Shown: positions 1 to 8,670 of the stretch, piece after piece
Position numbering within the stretch: position 1 is the first letter of the stretch
Layout: every line of letters begins with the position of its first letter
Assembly (NCBI RefSeq): GCF_032595355.1
Contig: NZ_JASMWN010000013.1
Coordinates: 62,001 to 126,000, forward strand
Reading direction: 5' to 3'
DNA from: Sedimentitalea todarodis
GTDB taxonomy: Bacteria; Pseudomonadota; Alphaproteobacteria; Rhodobacterales; Rhodobacteraceae
DNA length: 64,000 bases
The notes under the pieces: generated by a model
The model's input: the letters and a program-made list of their open reading frames with translations, nothing else
Databases searched by the model: none
What the model was told of the DNA's origin: nothing
Program-made: the position numbers and the translations under genes

Positions 1-679
1 CGGGCTTCTCCAGATGTGTCGCATGGGCACATCCAGGTATGACCGCGAGATTGGCGCCAGGAATGGACTGCCAGAGTTGCTCGGTCTGACTCCAGGGATA
101 AGTACGATCCCGATCACCCCAGATCACCAGCGTCTTGGTCACAATGTCCGCCAGGTGTTTGGCACCGCTCCAGCTCTGCATCGCATCCAGCCCTGCGAGA
201 ATTGATGGCAGGCTGCATTGTTCGGCGATCGCTGCGCAGGCTTCATATGCCGCAGCCTGTTCCCGTTCAAGGAACCAGGTTGCCGCAATTCGCCTGGCCG
301 TGGCCTGGGGCCCGTCTGCATGGGCGCGGCGCTTTGACGTTCCAATGGTTTCAAACCTGCCCGGCAATACCCCGATCGGACCGGTCCCATAGAGCACCAA
401 CCGGTCGATGCGTTCGGGCGCACGGGCGACCATTTCCTGGGCGACCATCCCTCCCATAGAGTGGCCGATCAGTTGGCACTTCTGGATACCCTGCGCCACC
501 AACCCGTCCAGCGCCCATTCCGCAAAACTCGCAATGCTTCCCAAGGCTTCGAGCTGCGCATTCTTGCCAAACCCCGGCAGGTCCAGAGCGATGATGTCTA
601 ACTCTGCCAAGGCTTCCGTTTGCCCCTGCCATTGCCGACTGCCACCCAAAAACCCATGCACAAAAACGACCGGCGTCAT
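1..679 (-). CDS. Alpha/beta hydrolase, 3' end outside the window
   Basis: The reading frame opens at an ATG at 679 and stays open to the left edge, giving 226 codons of an alpha/beta hydrolase. The N-terminus has the strand-turn motif VFVHGFLGG (oxyanion region). GHSMGG is the nucleophile elbow with the catalytic serine. WGDRDRTYPW near the edge is the usual site of the acidic residue, and GCAHATHLEKP carries the expected catalytic histidine, so almost the whole enzyme is present. Its ATG overlaps the TGA of the upstream permease gene (ATGA), so it is probably translated with the transporter operon and may process the imported compound. The substrate cannot be read from the sequence. Confidence 0.85.
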   Translation of the reverse strand, partial: MTPVVFVHGFLGGSRQWQGQTEALAELDIIALDLPGFGKNAQLEALGSIASFAEWALDGLVAQGIQKCQLIGHSMGGMVAQEMVARAPERIDRLVLYGTGPIGVLPGRFETIGTSKRRAHADGPQATARRIAATWFLEREQAAAYEACAAIAEQCSLPSILAGLDAMQSWSGAKHLADIVTKTLVIWGDRDRTYPWSQTEQLWQSIPGANLAVIPGCAHATHLEKP

Positions 680-2217
680 TTGCGCCCGCCCTGTACGATG
701 CGGTCAAGGATCATGGCACAGAACAGGATCGCAAACCCGGCGAGGATACCTTGACCCACATTGGCATATTGCAGCGCCTCCAGCACATCTTCGCCCAGTC
801 CCTTGGCTCCAATCAGCGAGGCTACGACGACCATCGCCAGTGACAACATGATCGTCTGGTTGATCCCTGCGCGGATCGACGGGCTCGCCAAAGGCAGATC
901 GACCTTGGTCAGCAGATACCACTTGTTGGCTCCAAAGCTGATCGCGGCTTCGCGCACGCTTTCCGGCACGCCCCGCAGGCCAAGAACGGTCAGGCGTACC
1001 ACCGGCGTGCCGCCAAAGATCATCGTAACCACAACCGCTGCCGGTTTACCCACGCCGAAAAATGCAATGACAGGAACCATGAAGACAAAAGCGGGCATCG
1101 TTTGCATAAAGTCCATGATCGGCTGGATAGCCGCATAGAACCTTGGACGGCGGGCGGCAAACATGCCCAACGGTATACCTATCGCGATCGACAGGCATGC
1201 TGCTGTACCCAACAGCGCAAGTGTTGTCATCGCGCCTTCCCAGAAACCCAAGAGACCCATATAGGCCAGAAAGGCCCCGGAATAGATCGACGTGCTGATG
1301 CCTGCGGTTAACCAGGTAAGCAGTATGATCAGACTGGCGATCACAATCCACGGCGTCTGAACCAGAATGACCTCGAGCGCATCAAGCAGCGCGCGGATGC
1401 CAAATGTCAGCCCGTCAAAGAAGGCTTCGCTGTTGCGCACGCACCATGCGATGAACTCTTCCACCCAGGTGATACTGGTCAGGCGAATGCTCGGATCCGT
1501 GGGGAACTGGCTGAGCAGTGAATAGCGCCCGGGGAAGCTGTAATGCATCATCGCCGCGGCAACGATGAGTGCCATGAAGACCGCGCTAAACAGGATTTGC
1601 GACAACGGCATGGCTGATCGGATCGTGCGATCCGACAGCCAGTCAGAAAAACGGGCCTCAAGCGCCCAGTTGGCCACCTGCGACTGTACTGCCTTCACGA
1701 CGAGCAGGGTGGCAAGGCCGGTCAAAGCGATTGAGCTGCCTTCGGCGGCCAGCGCCTCGGCCTCGGCGCGGATCCCGCCAATGTTTTCCTCAAGGGACGC
1801 GACGGTGCGACGATAGACATCAATCTTGTCTGAATTGTTCTCGATCGCGGCGGCCAGTTGCTGACGGCGCAGTTCCAGTGTCCCTTCGATGGAAGCGATG
1901 CGCGCCATGGCGTCGGCAGCAAGATCACCGAAGAGACCGCGCGCGATCTGAACAAGAGCGAGTGTTTCCAGAATCAGGAAGGGCAGCGCCCACGACCATA
2001 AGGCCCGCGCACCAAACCACACCGGGCCAAACAGCCCCGCCATCAGGTTGAACGTCGGCGTGAATTTGGACGAGGCACCGATCTTGTCGAAATTGCGAAT
2101 GTAGTAGTCAGGGCTGGTCCGCACAAAGGTACGAATGTTTTCGCGTCGTTCTTCGGCATATGCTAGGGCGGCTTCGCTTTCGGTATCCTCCAGCGGGTTC
2201 ACATCAGAGGTGTTCAT
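676..2217 (-). CDS. ABC transporter permease, glycine betaine/TMAO type (ProW/OpuAB-like)
   Basis: Inner-membrane permease of 513 residues. The C-terminal third is a binding-protein-dependent transport domain with the EAA loop (REAAISFGANKW followed by LPLASPSIRAGI) and the GAKGLGEDV motif typical of ProW/OpuAB. The N-terminal half is longer than in ProW: a hydrophobic stretch at about residues 55-95, a polar heptad-like segment at about 98-160, then more membrane segments. The start overlaps the ATPase gene by four bases and the stop overlaps the hydrolase gene. The family imports quaternary ammonium osmolytes. In marine Rhodobacterales TMAO (TmoW) is an alternative substrate, and the sequence alone does not decide. 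Confidence 0.9.
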   Translation of the reverse strand: MNTSDVNPLEDTESEAALAYAEERRENIRTFVRTSPDYYIRNFDKIGASSKFTPTFNLMAGLFGPVWFGARALWSWALPFLILETLALVQIARGLFGDLAADAMARIASIEGTLELRRQQLAAAIENNSDKIDVYRRTVASLEENIGGIRAEAEALAAEGSSIALTGLATLLVVKAVQSQVANWALEARFSDWLSDRTIRSAMPLSQILFSAVFMALIVAAAMMHYSFPGRYSLLSQFPTDPSIRLTSITWVEEFIAWCVRNSEAFFDGLTFGIRALLDALEVILVQTPWIVIASLIILLTWLTAGISTSIYSGAFLAYMGLLGFWEGAMTTLALLGTAACLSIAIGIPLGMFAARRPRFYAAIQPIMDFMQTMPAFVFMVPVIAFFGVGKPAAVVVTMIFGGTPVVRLTVLGLRGVPESVREAAISFGANKWYLLTKVDLPLASPSIRAGINQTIMLSLAMVVVASLIGAKGLGEDVLEALQYANVGQGILAGFAILFCAMILDRIVQGGRK

Positions 2218-3269
2218 GACACTTCGGTCCCTTCGATCACGGTGCGCAGTAGATCGGCGCGTGTAATCACGCCGACGTCCTTGCCACCATCCTCCACCAG
2301 AATGGCGCTGCTGTTGTCGATCGCCAGATTGATGAGTGTGCTCAGGTTTTCGCCTTCATTGACCCGCGGGGCATCTGATGCGAGTGGGCCATGGGCGGCG
2401 ATGTGTTCGGGTATAGGCCGCATGACTGCGTGGGCACGTACGACCTTGAGCCGTGAAATGCCGGCAACGAAATCGGCTACATAATCGTCGGCCGGGTTCA
2501 TGACGATGTCTTCAGAGGTTCCAATCTGTACCACCTTGCCATCGCGCATGATGGCGATCCGGTTGCCGATGCGGACCGCCTCATCCAGGTCATGCGTGAT
2601 AAAGATCGTGGTCTTCTTCAGAATCTTGCTCAGCCGGATAAATTCATCCTGCAATTGCCTCCGGATCAGCGGATCAAGCGCCGAAAACGGCTCGTCCATC
2701 AGCAGGACATCGGGGTTGGCGGCCAGCGCGCGGGCCAGGCCGACACGTTGCTGCATCCCGCCAGACAATTCATGCGCAAATTTCGAACCCCATGCACCCA
2801 GCTCGACAATGTCGAGTATGGCGGCCGCCTGGCGCATTCGTTCGTTCTTGCTGACCTGCCGGATTTCAAGCGGCATCGCCACGTTGTCGAGTACAGACCG
2901 ATGCGGCATCAGCGCGAAATTCTGGAACACCATGCCGATCTTGTTGTTGCGAAACTTCTGAAGCTCTTGCGGACCCAACGCCATCACATCGATGCCTTCG
3001 ATCTCGATCTTGCCATCGGTGGGCTCAAGCAATCGGTTGAAATGGCGCACCAAAGTGGACTTGCCACTGCCCGAGAGGCCCATGATGCAGAAGATTTCAC
3101 CGCGTTCTACCGATAGACTGACATCAGCCACACCGACCACGCAGTTGTATTCCGCCAGCACCTCGGCCTTGGTCAGCCCTTTGTCGCGGATCGCCTGCAG
3201 GGCAATCGCCGGCTTGGCGCCAAAAATCTTCCAGACATTTGAAATCCCGATAACGGTATCGTCGCCCAT
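2214..3269 (-). CDS. ABC transporter ATPase with C-terminal CBS region (ProV/OpuAA-like)
   Basis: ATPase of 351 residues that would energise the permease encoded next to it. Walker A is GLSGSGKST, the signature is LSGGMQQR, Walker B is DVLLMDEPFSALDPL, and the switch histidine lies in FITHDLDEA. A stretch of about 80 residues at the C-terminus (around DNSSAILVEDGGKDVG and VITRADLL) looks like a CBS domain, which in the OpuA/ProV family senses ionic strength or nucleotides. The N-terminal segment with VWKIFGAKP is also family-typical. The TGA overlaps the permease start. This is a confident quaternary amine/betaine-type ATPase; exact substrate is open. Confidence 0.92.
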   Translation of the reverse strand: MGDDTVIGISNVWKIFGAKPAIALQAIRDKGLTKAEVLAEYNCVVGVADVSLSVERGEIFCIMGLSGSGKSTLVRHFNRLLEPTDGKIEIEGIDVMALGPQELQKFRNNKIGMVFQNFALMPHRSVLDNVAMPLEIRQVSKNERMRQAAAILDIVELGAWGSKFAHELSGGMQQRVGLARALAANPDVLLMDEPFSALDPLIRRQLQDEFIRLSKILKKTTIFITHDLDEAVRIGNRIAIMRDGKVVQIGTSEDIVMNPADDYVADFVAGISRLKVVRAHAVMRPIPEHIAAHGPLASDAPRVNEGENLSTLINLAIDNSSAILVEDGGKDVGVITRADLLRTVIEGTEVS

Positions 3270-3313
3270 GTGTCCCCCGAAGGTTATTTTGATTGGGTCG
3301 TGCCGTTTCTGGA

Positions 3314-3335
3314 TGGCACCCCGCTCGGGGTGCCA
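3314..3335 (-). terminator. Intercistronic hairpin after the binding-protein gene
   Basis: A nine-base-pair perfect stem (TGGCACCCC with GGGGTGCCA) closes a four-base loop. It lies 21 bases past the stop of the binding-protein gene and before the ATPase start. There is no T-run, so it may trap exonucleases or attenuate transcription rather than fully terminate, favouring binding-protein mRNA over the downstream genes. Confidence 0.6.
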
Positions 3336-3355
3336 CCTTGGATGTCATCGTGGGA

Positions 3356-4321
3356 TTACAGACCCAGCCAGGCGTCCACGCGATCAGGGTTGGCATCGAC
3401 CCAATCACGGGCAACCTCTGCCGGGTCACGGCCCTTGCCGCTGATCTCATAGGCAAAGCCTGAGACGTCATCGGCGTTCAACTCGAAGTTGGCGAAGAAC
3501 TCGGCAATCGCAGGAGACCTCTCAATCAACGAGTTGGACCACGCGATCTGCACGTCCTTCAACGCATCTTTCGAAGCGACCGTGGATTTGTCGAACCAAT
3601 CGGGATCGTCCGACGGCTGTACCATTACATATTTTTCGGGATCGAATGCCGGTTCGGAAAGCATTTCAACGTCAAACATGTACCAGACCGCATGCGGTTT
3701 GTAGCAGTAAAACGCATATCCTTCGCCCTTGGCGATGCTGTCCTTGATGCGCGCGGTCTTGACGCTTTCCTCCGCGCGGACCGGCTCGATAAAGTCCATC
3801 AGACCGTAATCGCGCACCTTCACTTCGTTCACATTGGCCGAGGCCCAGCCGGGCGCGCCGATCCACATCTCTCCCCGTCCATTGCCATCACTGTCCATCA
3901 GCGCGGCCACATCCGGCCGGCCCAGATCGGCGATGTCGGTGATGTTGTTGGCTTCGCCAAAATCCTTGCTGACGCAAAAGCCCTGATTGCCTTCATAGGG
4001 GTTCGACGACAAGGTCACTGTGCCAGCCTCATCCACATATTTTTGGGTGAAGCTTTGCTGATTGGGTAGCCAGACATCGGGGTGTACATCAATGTCGCCC
4101 TTGCCCTGATCCATTGCCTGAAAGATCGTGGCGTTGTTTCCCGGCACAAATTCCACTGTGCCGCCAATGCGCATTTCCACGACTGCGCCCAGCAGATGGG
4201 CGATGGCCTGCGCACCGGTCCAGGATGGCACGCCGATTTTGACCTCCTCGGCAGCGACAGCGGGGATCGCGTAGATGCCGACAGCAACCGCCAGGCCGAG
4301 TGATTTCAGTGATGTTCCCAT
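3356..4321 (-). CDS. Periplasmic substrate-binding protein, OpuAC/ProX type
   Basis: Exported binding protein of 321 residues for the betaine/TMAO-type ABC system. I chose the ATG at 4321, preceded by GAGGAGA, because it puts a clean signal peptide (MGTSLKSLGLAVAVGIYAI up to VAAEE) at the N-terminus. The mature part has the OpuAC features KIGVPSWTGAQ, GDIDVHPDVW, and several aromatic residues (W, Y and F in YAFYCYKPHAVWY) of the kind that cage a quaternary or N-oxide amine. Order is binding protein, ATPase, permease, hydrolase on one transcript. Glycine betaine, choline, carnitine and TMAO are all possible ligands. Confidence 0.9.
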   Translation of the reverse strand: MGTSLKSLGLAVAVGIYAIPAVAAEEVKIGVPSWTGAQAIAHLLGAVVEMRIGGTVEFVPGNNATIFQAMDQGKGDIDVHPDVWLPNQQSFTQKYVDEAGTVTLSSNPYEGNQGFCVSKDFGEANNITDIADLGRPDVAALMDSDGNGRGEMWIGAPGWASANVNEVKVRDYGLMDFIEPVRAEESVKTARIKDSIAKGEGYAFYCYKPHAVWYMFDVEMLSEPAFDPEKYVMVQPSDDPDWFDKSTVASKDALKDVQIAWSNSLIERSPAIAEFFANFELNADDVSGFAYEISGKGRDPAEVARDWVDANPDRVDAWLGL

Positions 4322-4523
4322 GATCGTCTCCTCTGTTGATTTGCGCCGCGTCTTGGCGTCATTTTTTTGTGTATCTGCGTTTCCCGTCGCGTGATGGGGT
4401 TGGTACAGGCCTGACCCAGGCCGCAACCGGGCGATGAAGGCCGAGATTGGGACAAACCGCCGGATCCTAAACCAAAGTCTAGATCAAGAGGTTTTCATAG
4501 CGCCAATTCGAACATTTCATCAA

Positions 4524-4555
4524 ACTATTCGCTTTGCGCATAGTTTTGACTATGC
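4524..4555. promoter_or_regulatory. Overlapping palindromes, candidate LysR operator
   Basis: Three half-sites overlap between the divergent binding-protein and LysR genes. ACTATTCGC (4524-4532) pairs with GCGCATAGT (4536-4544) with one mismatch. GCATAGT (4538-4544) also pairs perfectly with ACTATGC (4549-4555). A middle arm that can pair with either neighbour is what a sliding-dimer LysR site would look like. It lies about 40 bases before the LysR start. Binding is inferred. Confidence 0.55.
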
Positions 4556-4592
4556 TTGCCAAACGCCTCTCTTGATTTGTAGGAACACCCCC

Positions 4593-5477
4593 TTGGATTT
4601 GAATTGGCTACGTGATTTTCAATGCCTCGCCCGGACTCTGAACTTTACCCGTGCATCCGATGAACGGAACATCACACAGTCCGCGTTTAGTCGTAGAATC
4701 AAGGCACTGGAAAGCTGGGTTGGCCTGCCGCTGGTCAACCGGGCAACCTATCCGGTTCAATTGACAGAGGCAGGTCAACAGTTCCTGCCGGTCGCGCTCG
4801 CCGCGATTTCGCAGCTGACAGAATCACGTCAAGCACTGCGGGATGCCGACCGGGGCGATAGTCGATTTATTCGGTTTTCCGCGCTTCACACGATTGCAGT
4901 CAATTTTCTGGCCAACCGGATCGAAGAGTTGCAACTGAAAATCCCCGATCTGCGCACCCGCGTCTTGTCCGATTCCCTGAGCACCTGTTGCGATTTGTTG
5001 GTCGAGGGCGCGGTGGACATCATGTTATGCTATTACCATCATTCGGTGTCGCCGATGATCGATGAGACCGCTTTCAGGAGAAAGGATCTGTTGAAAGACC
5101 GCTTGATCCCGGTGGCCGCCGAAGAACCGGCGCGGACCAGGCACTGGAACCTTTCAAGCCAAGCTGGTCCGCCGATCCCCTATCTTGCCTATGACCGCTC
5201 GTCGTTTCTCGGCATGGTTGTTGAGAACACCGTCGACCGGAAACCGCTGAATGCCGAGACGATCTATGTTGATAGTTTGGTCGAAACGATCAAAAGGCGC
5301 CTGATGACCGGCAGCGGCTTTGCCTGGATGCCGGAAACCGCGATCTCGACTGAGCTTGGCGATGGATCCCTGGTGCCGATCGGCGATGATACGTGGCGAA
5401 CAACGCTGACGATTTCTGCCTTGTCCAATCCGGCAATCATCGACCAGCCCACACAACTGCTGTGGGATCGGTTGTGA
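4593..5477 (+). CDS. LysR-family transcriptional regulator, divergent from the ABC operon
   Basis: The frame is open from 4434, but the LysR fold begins at the TTG at 4593, which has AGGAAC six bases upstream. This gives 294 residues beginning LDLNWLRDFQCLARTLNFT. The winged helix-turn-helix (ITQSAFSRRIKALESWVG) fills residues 1-60 and the effector domain follows. The ATGs further upstream would add a 53-residue extension unlike LysR proteins. It is divergent from the betaine/TMAO-type transporter and probably controls it through the palindromes at 4524-4555. The inducer is unknown. Confidence 0.88.
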   Translation: MDLNWLRDFQCLARTLNFTRASDERNITQSAFSRRIKALESWVGLPLVNRATYPVQLTEAGQQFLPVALAAISQLTESRQALRDADRGDSRFIRFSALHTIAVNFLANRIEELQLKIPDLRTRVLSDSLSTCCDLLVEGAVDIMLCYYHHSVSPMIDETAFRRKDLLKDRLIPVAAEEPARTRHWNLSSQAGPPIPYLAYDRSSFLGMVVENTVDRKPLNAETIYVDSLVETIKRRLMTGSGFAWMPETAISTELGDGSLVPIGDDTWRTTLTISALSNPAIIDQPTQLLWDRL

Positions 5478-5599
5478 CACCGCGAAAGCGATTGGCCGAC
5501 CCGGAACTTTTCCGGTCCCCTCAGTTTGGTGAGCAACCCGCGACAGTATCTGCGGGTTCATGTCAATCGATAGCGGGATACATCGTAGCCGTCGCCTCG

Positions 5600-5632
5600 G
5601 CGCCCCTGCCTTCAGGGATGCCGAAGGGGCGC
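5600..5632 (-). terminator. Stem-loop after the cuyA-like gene
   Basis: GCGCCCCT (5600-5607) and AGGGGCGC (5625-5632) form a perfect eight-base stem 11 bases past the stop of the minus-strand gene. It lies between convergent genes, so it can serve as a terminator or 3' protecting hairpin. No T-run follows. Confidence 0.45.
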
Positions 5633-5643
5633 GGTCCCGTGGC

Positions 5644-6657
5644 TCAGACAGACACCCAGCGGTTTTGATGATCAAAGGCAAAGTCATAACCACCAAGGGC
5701 CGCCGCGCCGCCGGTGTGCAGGAAAATCACCCGTTCGTCTTTGAACACGCCCTTGCGCGCAAGATCGATCAGCCCTGCCGCACCTTTGGCTGAATAGCAC
5801 GGGTCGAGGAGGATGCCTTCCAGTTCGGCAAACATCTGAATTGCCTCTATGCCGCTTGCTGTTGGCAGGCCATATCCGTCGCCCACGTAGTCGGTGTTCG
5901 CCATCACGTCTTCGCGCTTGACCACTCCGGCACACCCCAGCTTTTCGGCAGTCTTGCATGCAAGATCATACACCATCTGCTCCTGCTTGGGTTTTGGAGC
6001 CCTTGTACCAATGCCGAGGACGGGCACCTGCGCGTTCATTGCGCACATTCCGGTAACAAGCCCTGCCTGAGTTCCCGAAGAGCCGGTTGCGTGCACCAGT
6101 CGATCAATTTTCAGGCCGCGGTCATTGGCCTGAGCCAGAAGCTCAAATGCTGCGTTGACATAACCCAACGCGCCAGTTGGGTTCGATCCGCCCCCGGGTA
6201 TGACATAGACATTGCGTCCCTCTGCGCGTTTCTTTTCGGCAGCCTTCTCCATCTCGCCGGGCATGTCGTGGCCGCCCGGAAACTTCTGAGTGGTCGCGCC
6301 ATGAAGATGATCGAGCAGTACATTCCCATTGGTGTTGTAGTTGGCATCCTGGTAACCGGTGCGATCTTCCAGCAGGATGTGACAATCAATCCCCAACTTG
6401 GCAGCAAACCCCGCAGTCTGGCGGCCGTGATTGGTTTGGGTCGCCCCCTGCGTCATCACCATATCAGCCCCCTGCGCTTCGGCCTCCGCCATCAGGAATT
6501 CAAGCTTGCGGGTCTTGTTGCCCCCAGTTGACATGCCGGTGCAATCGTCGCGCTTGATCCAGAGCTCTACGCCCAACTCCTTTGAAAGCCGTTTCATCGG
6601 CTCGAGTGGCGTTGGAAGGTGGGCAAGGTGCAGGCGCGGAAAGCGGGCAAGATGCAT
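5644..6657 (-). CDS. cuyA: PLP-dependent L-cysteate sulfo-lyase-like protein (ACC deaminase/D-cysteine desulfhydrase family)
   Basis: Protein of 337 residues; the start at 6657 has TTAGGAG upstream. PLP fold type II of the D-cysteine desulfhydrase/ACC deaminase family. WIKRDDCTGMSTGGNKTRK carries the PLP lysine, ATQTNHGRQTA the cofactor loop, and ATGSSGTQAG the phosphate-binding loop. As I recall them, MHLARFPR at the start, the DGxNYNTNGNVLLDHLHGA region and YVIPGGGSNPTGALG resemble CuyA of Roseobacters, which converts L-cysteate to pyruvate, ammonium and sulfite. D-cysteine desulfhydrase is the main alternative. No sulfite exporter or sulfite dehydrogenase gene is adjacent. A divergent LysR gene probably regulates it. 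Confidence 0.75.
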   Translation of the reverse strand: MHLARFPRLHLAHLPTPLEPMKRLSKELGVELWIKRDDCTGMSTGGNKTRKLEFLMAEAEAQGADMVMTQGATQTNHGRQTAGFAAKLGIDCHILLEDRTGYQDANYNTNGNVLLDHLHGATTQKFPGGHDMPGEMEKAAEKKRAEGRNVYVIPGGGSNPTGALGYVNAAFELLAQANDRGLKIDRLVHATGSSGTQAGLVTGMCAMNAQVPVLGIGTRAPKPKQEQMVYDLACKTAEKLGCAGVVKREDVMANTDYVGDGYGLPTASGIEAIQMFAELEGILLDPCYSAKGAAGLIDLARKGVFKDERVIFLHTGGAAALGGYDFAFDHQNRWVSV

Positions 6658-6732
6658 GAGGCAGCTCCTAAAATTGGTTGTCATCAACTTACCGCCCGCA
6701 AAAGCAGACATCTATTGCAAAGTGCGGTGGTT

Positions 6733-6753
6733 AACTTGCATTTCTTGCATGTT
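6733..6753. promoter_or_regulatory. Inverted repeat between cuyA-like and LysR genes
   Basis: AACTTGCA (6733-6740) and TGCATGTT (6746-6753) form an imperfect palindrome with one mismatch and a five-base spacer. It ends 26 bases before the LysR start and lies within the 122-base divergent promoter region. It is a likely LysR operator by position; not proven. Confidence 0.45.
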
Positions 6754-6779
6754 ATAACGGATCCTGGTATTCGCGGCCC

Positions 6780-7715
6780 ATGCGGCTTGAATGGATTGAT
6801 GACATATTGGCGGTCCTCGATAGCGGCTCGTTGGCACGCGCAGCAGAAAAGCGGTTCCTGACCCAGTCCGCTTTCACCCGCCGGGTGCGCCTCATCGAAG
6901 ACAGCATCGGCGCGACGTTGTTCGACCGCCGCCGCAAACCCATATCTCTGATGCCCGGAGTACAGGCGCTGGAACTTGAATTGCGTGAGCTCAGTACACG
7001 CTTGCACAGACTGCGACATAGCCTGAAGTCTGCGAATGATCCGACAAGCAAGTCTCTGTCCTTTGTCTGCCAACACGCGCTGACCACGACCGTATCGCCC
7101 AAGATCGTCCGCGCTCTGACGCATGATGGCGAAACCTCGGTGTGCGTGCGTTCGGGGAACCAGGACGAATGCCTGTTGCGTCTGATCTCGCGCGAAGTGG
7201 AGTTCGCGATGATGTACGGTGTCCCGGATGAAAGAATGCCTGACCCCGGAACCGCGTTTGAAACCAAGACACTTGGGTCAGATCTCTTGATCCCGGTCTG
7301 TGCGCCCGCAATGCGCAGCAGAGCGACGGATGCCGCACTTCCGACGATCAGCTACCCGCCCGACGTCTTTCTTGGTCAGGTCTATTCCCGGATGATCGCC
7401 CCGCGTCTGCCCAAGGGTATCACCGCATTGCCCGTCGTCGAAAGCGCCCTGACGCTGGCCATTCTGCAATATGCCGTGCATGAAATCGGCGTCGCCTGGT
7501 TGCCGCACTCTCTGGTTGCCGATGCCCTCACACAGGGGACGCTGGTGCGGGTTGACGACGTGCTGCCCACGCAGCCGCTGACAATCAGGATGGTCCGTTT
7601 GGCGGAAGCGCAGTCAGAGACAGGTGAGAAGATATGGCAACATCTTGACAAACATCTGCAGCCTTTCCTTGCACCGCATCACTTGCCGGAAAACGCGGAT
7701 CGCACCATTCAATGA
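6780..7715 (+). CDS. LysR-family transcriptional regulator, divergent from cuyA-like gene
   Basis: Regulator of 311 residues. The DNA-binding domain is at the N-terminus: MRLEWIDDILAVLDSGSLAR, with FLTQSAFTRRVRLIEDSIGA as the helix-turn-helix. The LysR effector domain follows, including the DECLLRLISREVEFAMMYG region. It resembles the regulator at 4593, which shares the xxTQSAFxRR motif, so the two may be related paralogues. It is likely a regulator of the sulfo-lyase-like gene, inferred from divergent orientation alone. Confidence 0.88.
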   Translation: MRLEWIDDILAVLDSGSLARAAEKRFLTQSAFTRRVRLIEDSIGATLFDRRRKPISLMPGVQALELELRELSTRLHRLRHSLKSANDPTSKSLSFVCQHALTTTVSPKIVRALTHDGETSVCVRSGNQDECLLRLISREVEFAMMYGVPDERMPDPGTAFETKTLGSDLLIPVCAPAMRSRATDAALPTISYPPDVFLGQVYSRMIAPRLPKGITALPVVESALTLAILQYAVHEIGVAWLPHSLVADALTQGTLVRVDDVLPTQPLTIRMVRLAEAQSETGEKIWQHLDKHLQPFLAPHHLPENADRTIQ

Positions 7716-8670
7716 GAACAGCTTTGGTGAAATCCAAACACTCCGGGTAGCCCACCACCGCCGTCGGCTTGCCTGTTCATCCAGGGTCCGACGCTGTGCG
7801 CATGTTCTACCTTGTGCAGGCAGAAGCCGTCGCCTCATTCGCCAACGCTGTGAGATTGAGGCACGGGATGTCGCGCTCCTGTCTGATCCGCCAGGCTATG
7901 AACTGCCGACAACAATTCCCGGGACCAGTTCCGCCAACGCCACGGCCATGCCGGACGAAGCTGGCGACCTGCGTCGTTTCCGGCATCATCGCCAGTTGCT
8001 GAAGTCCTGTGGCCCGGACCCTGCTACATTGAAGTCAGCCACAGCAACGCTCGCAGGCATCAAGGTCGCCCGCATGGTCCGCAAAGGACAAATTCGACCG
8101 ATCAGGGAAGCTCGCCTTTGGGCTGTGGTCGAATTCGCAGGATAATCTGTCCGCCTGACGCCCTAATCTCAAGCCATGCTGGAAATTGCGACACTATCTG
8201 GTTTTGCCGTCTGGACCAGCCGGGCGTTGCCACATACCATATCCCTGTTAACCTAGGATGTGCCTTAGATGAAACGCGGCCAAAAAGGACATCGGATAAT
8301 TGTTCCCAGAAGCGATACCTCGGGATCGGAGGAGAAACGGCGGTTTCTTCGATTGCACCTACGGCCGGTTGCAGTGATCTGTTCAGCAAAAGTATGCAGC
8401 CCGCCAGTTGGTCGGCGGTGCTGTCTTGTGCTTGCATGAAGAAGCACTCCAAAAATTTATTGCTGTGGCTATTGAAGCCTGCAACGCCAGGTCCGTGTTT
8501 TTGATGGCTGCGAAACACACGATGCAACAGCCGGGCGTTGTGATACCGATGGCGCGACTTGTCTTCCGTGGAGTTGCCAGATGCGAATGCCGCTTGCCAT
8601 TGCAGCCGCCGGTACCGAAGCGGCCCCTTGATCCACCTGATGACGTGATCATTGCGCAGGTTTATCTACG
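7716..8670. other. Long stretch without a convincing gene
   Basis: About 955 bases follow the LysR gene. All frames here are short, with atypical composition and no start plus ribosome-binding site that I trust. The only recognisable piece is a possible transposase tail at 8026-8142. A short frame at 8408-8674 touches the bestrophin start but resembles nothing I know. This looks like decayed DNA plus the bestrophin promoter. Confidence 0.5.
8026..8142 (+). pseudogene. Possible C-terminal scrap of an IS6-type transposase
   Basis: The frame reads KSATATLAGIKVARMVRKGQ followed by about 17 more residues. The pattern TLAGIxxxxMxRKGQ is typical of the C-terminus of IS6/IS240-family transposases. 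Nothing upstream in any frame matches the DDE core, so at most a remnant is present. An IS6 N-terminal scrap also exists at 29165-29285. This is recognition by memory and weak. Confidence 0.35.

Noticed and set aside
4434..4592. N-terminal extension of the LysR gene from an upstream ATG
   Set aside because: It would cover the operator-like palindromes and adds 53 residues not found in LysR proteins; TTG at 4593 has the better ribosome site.
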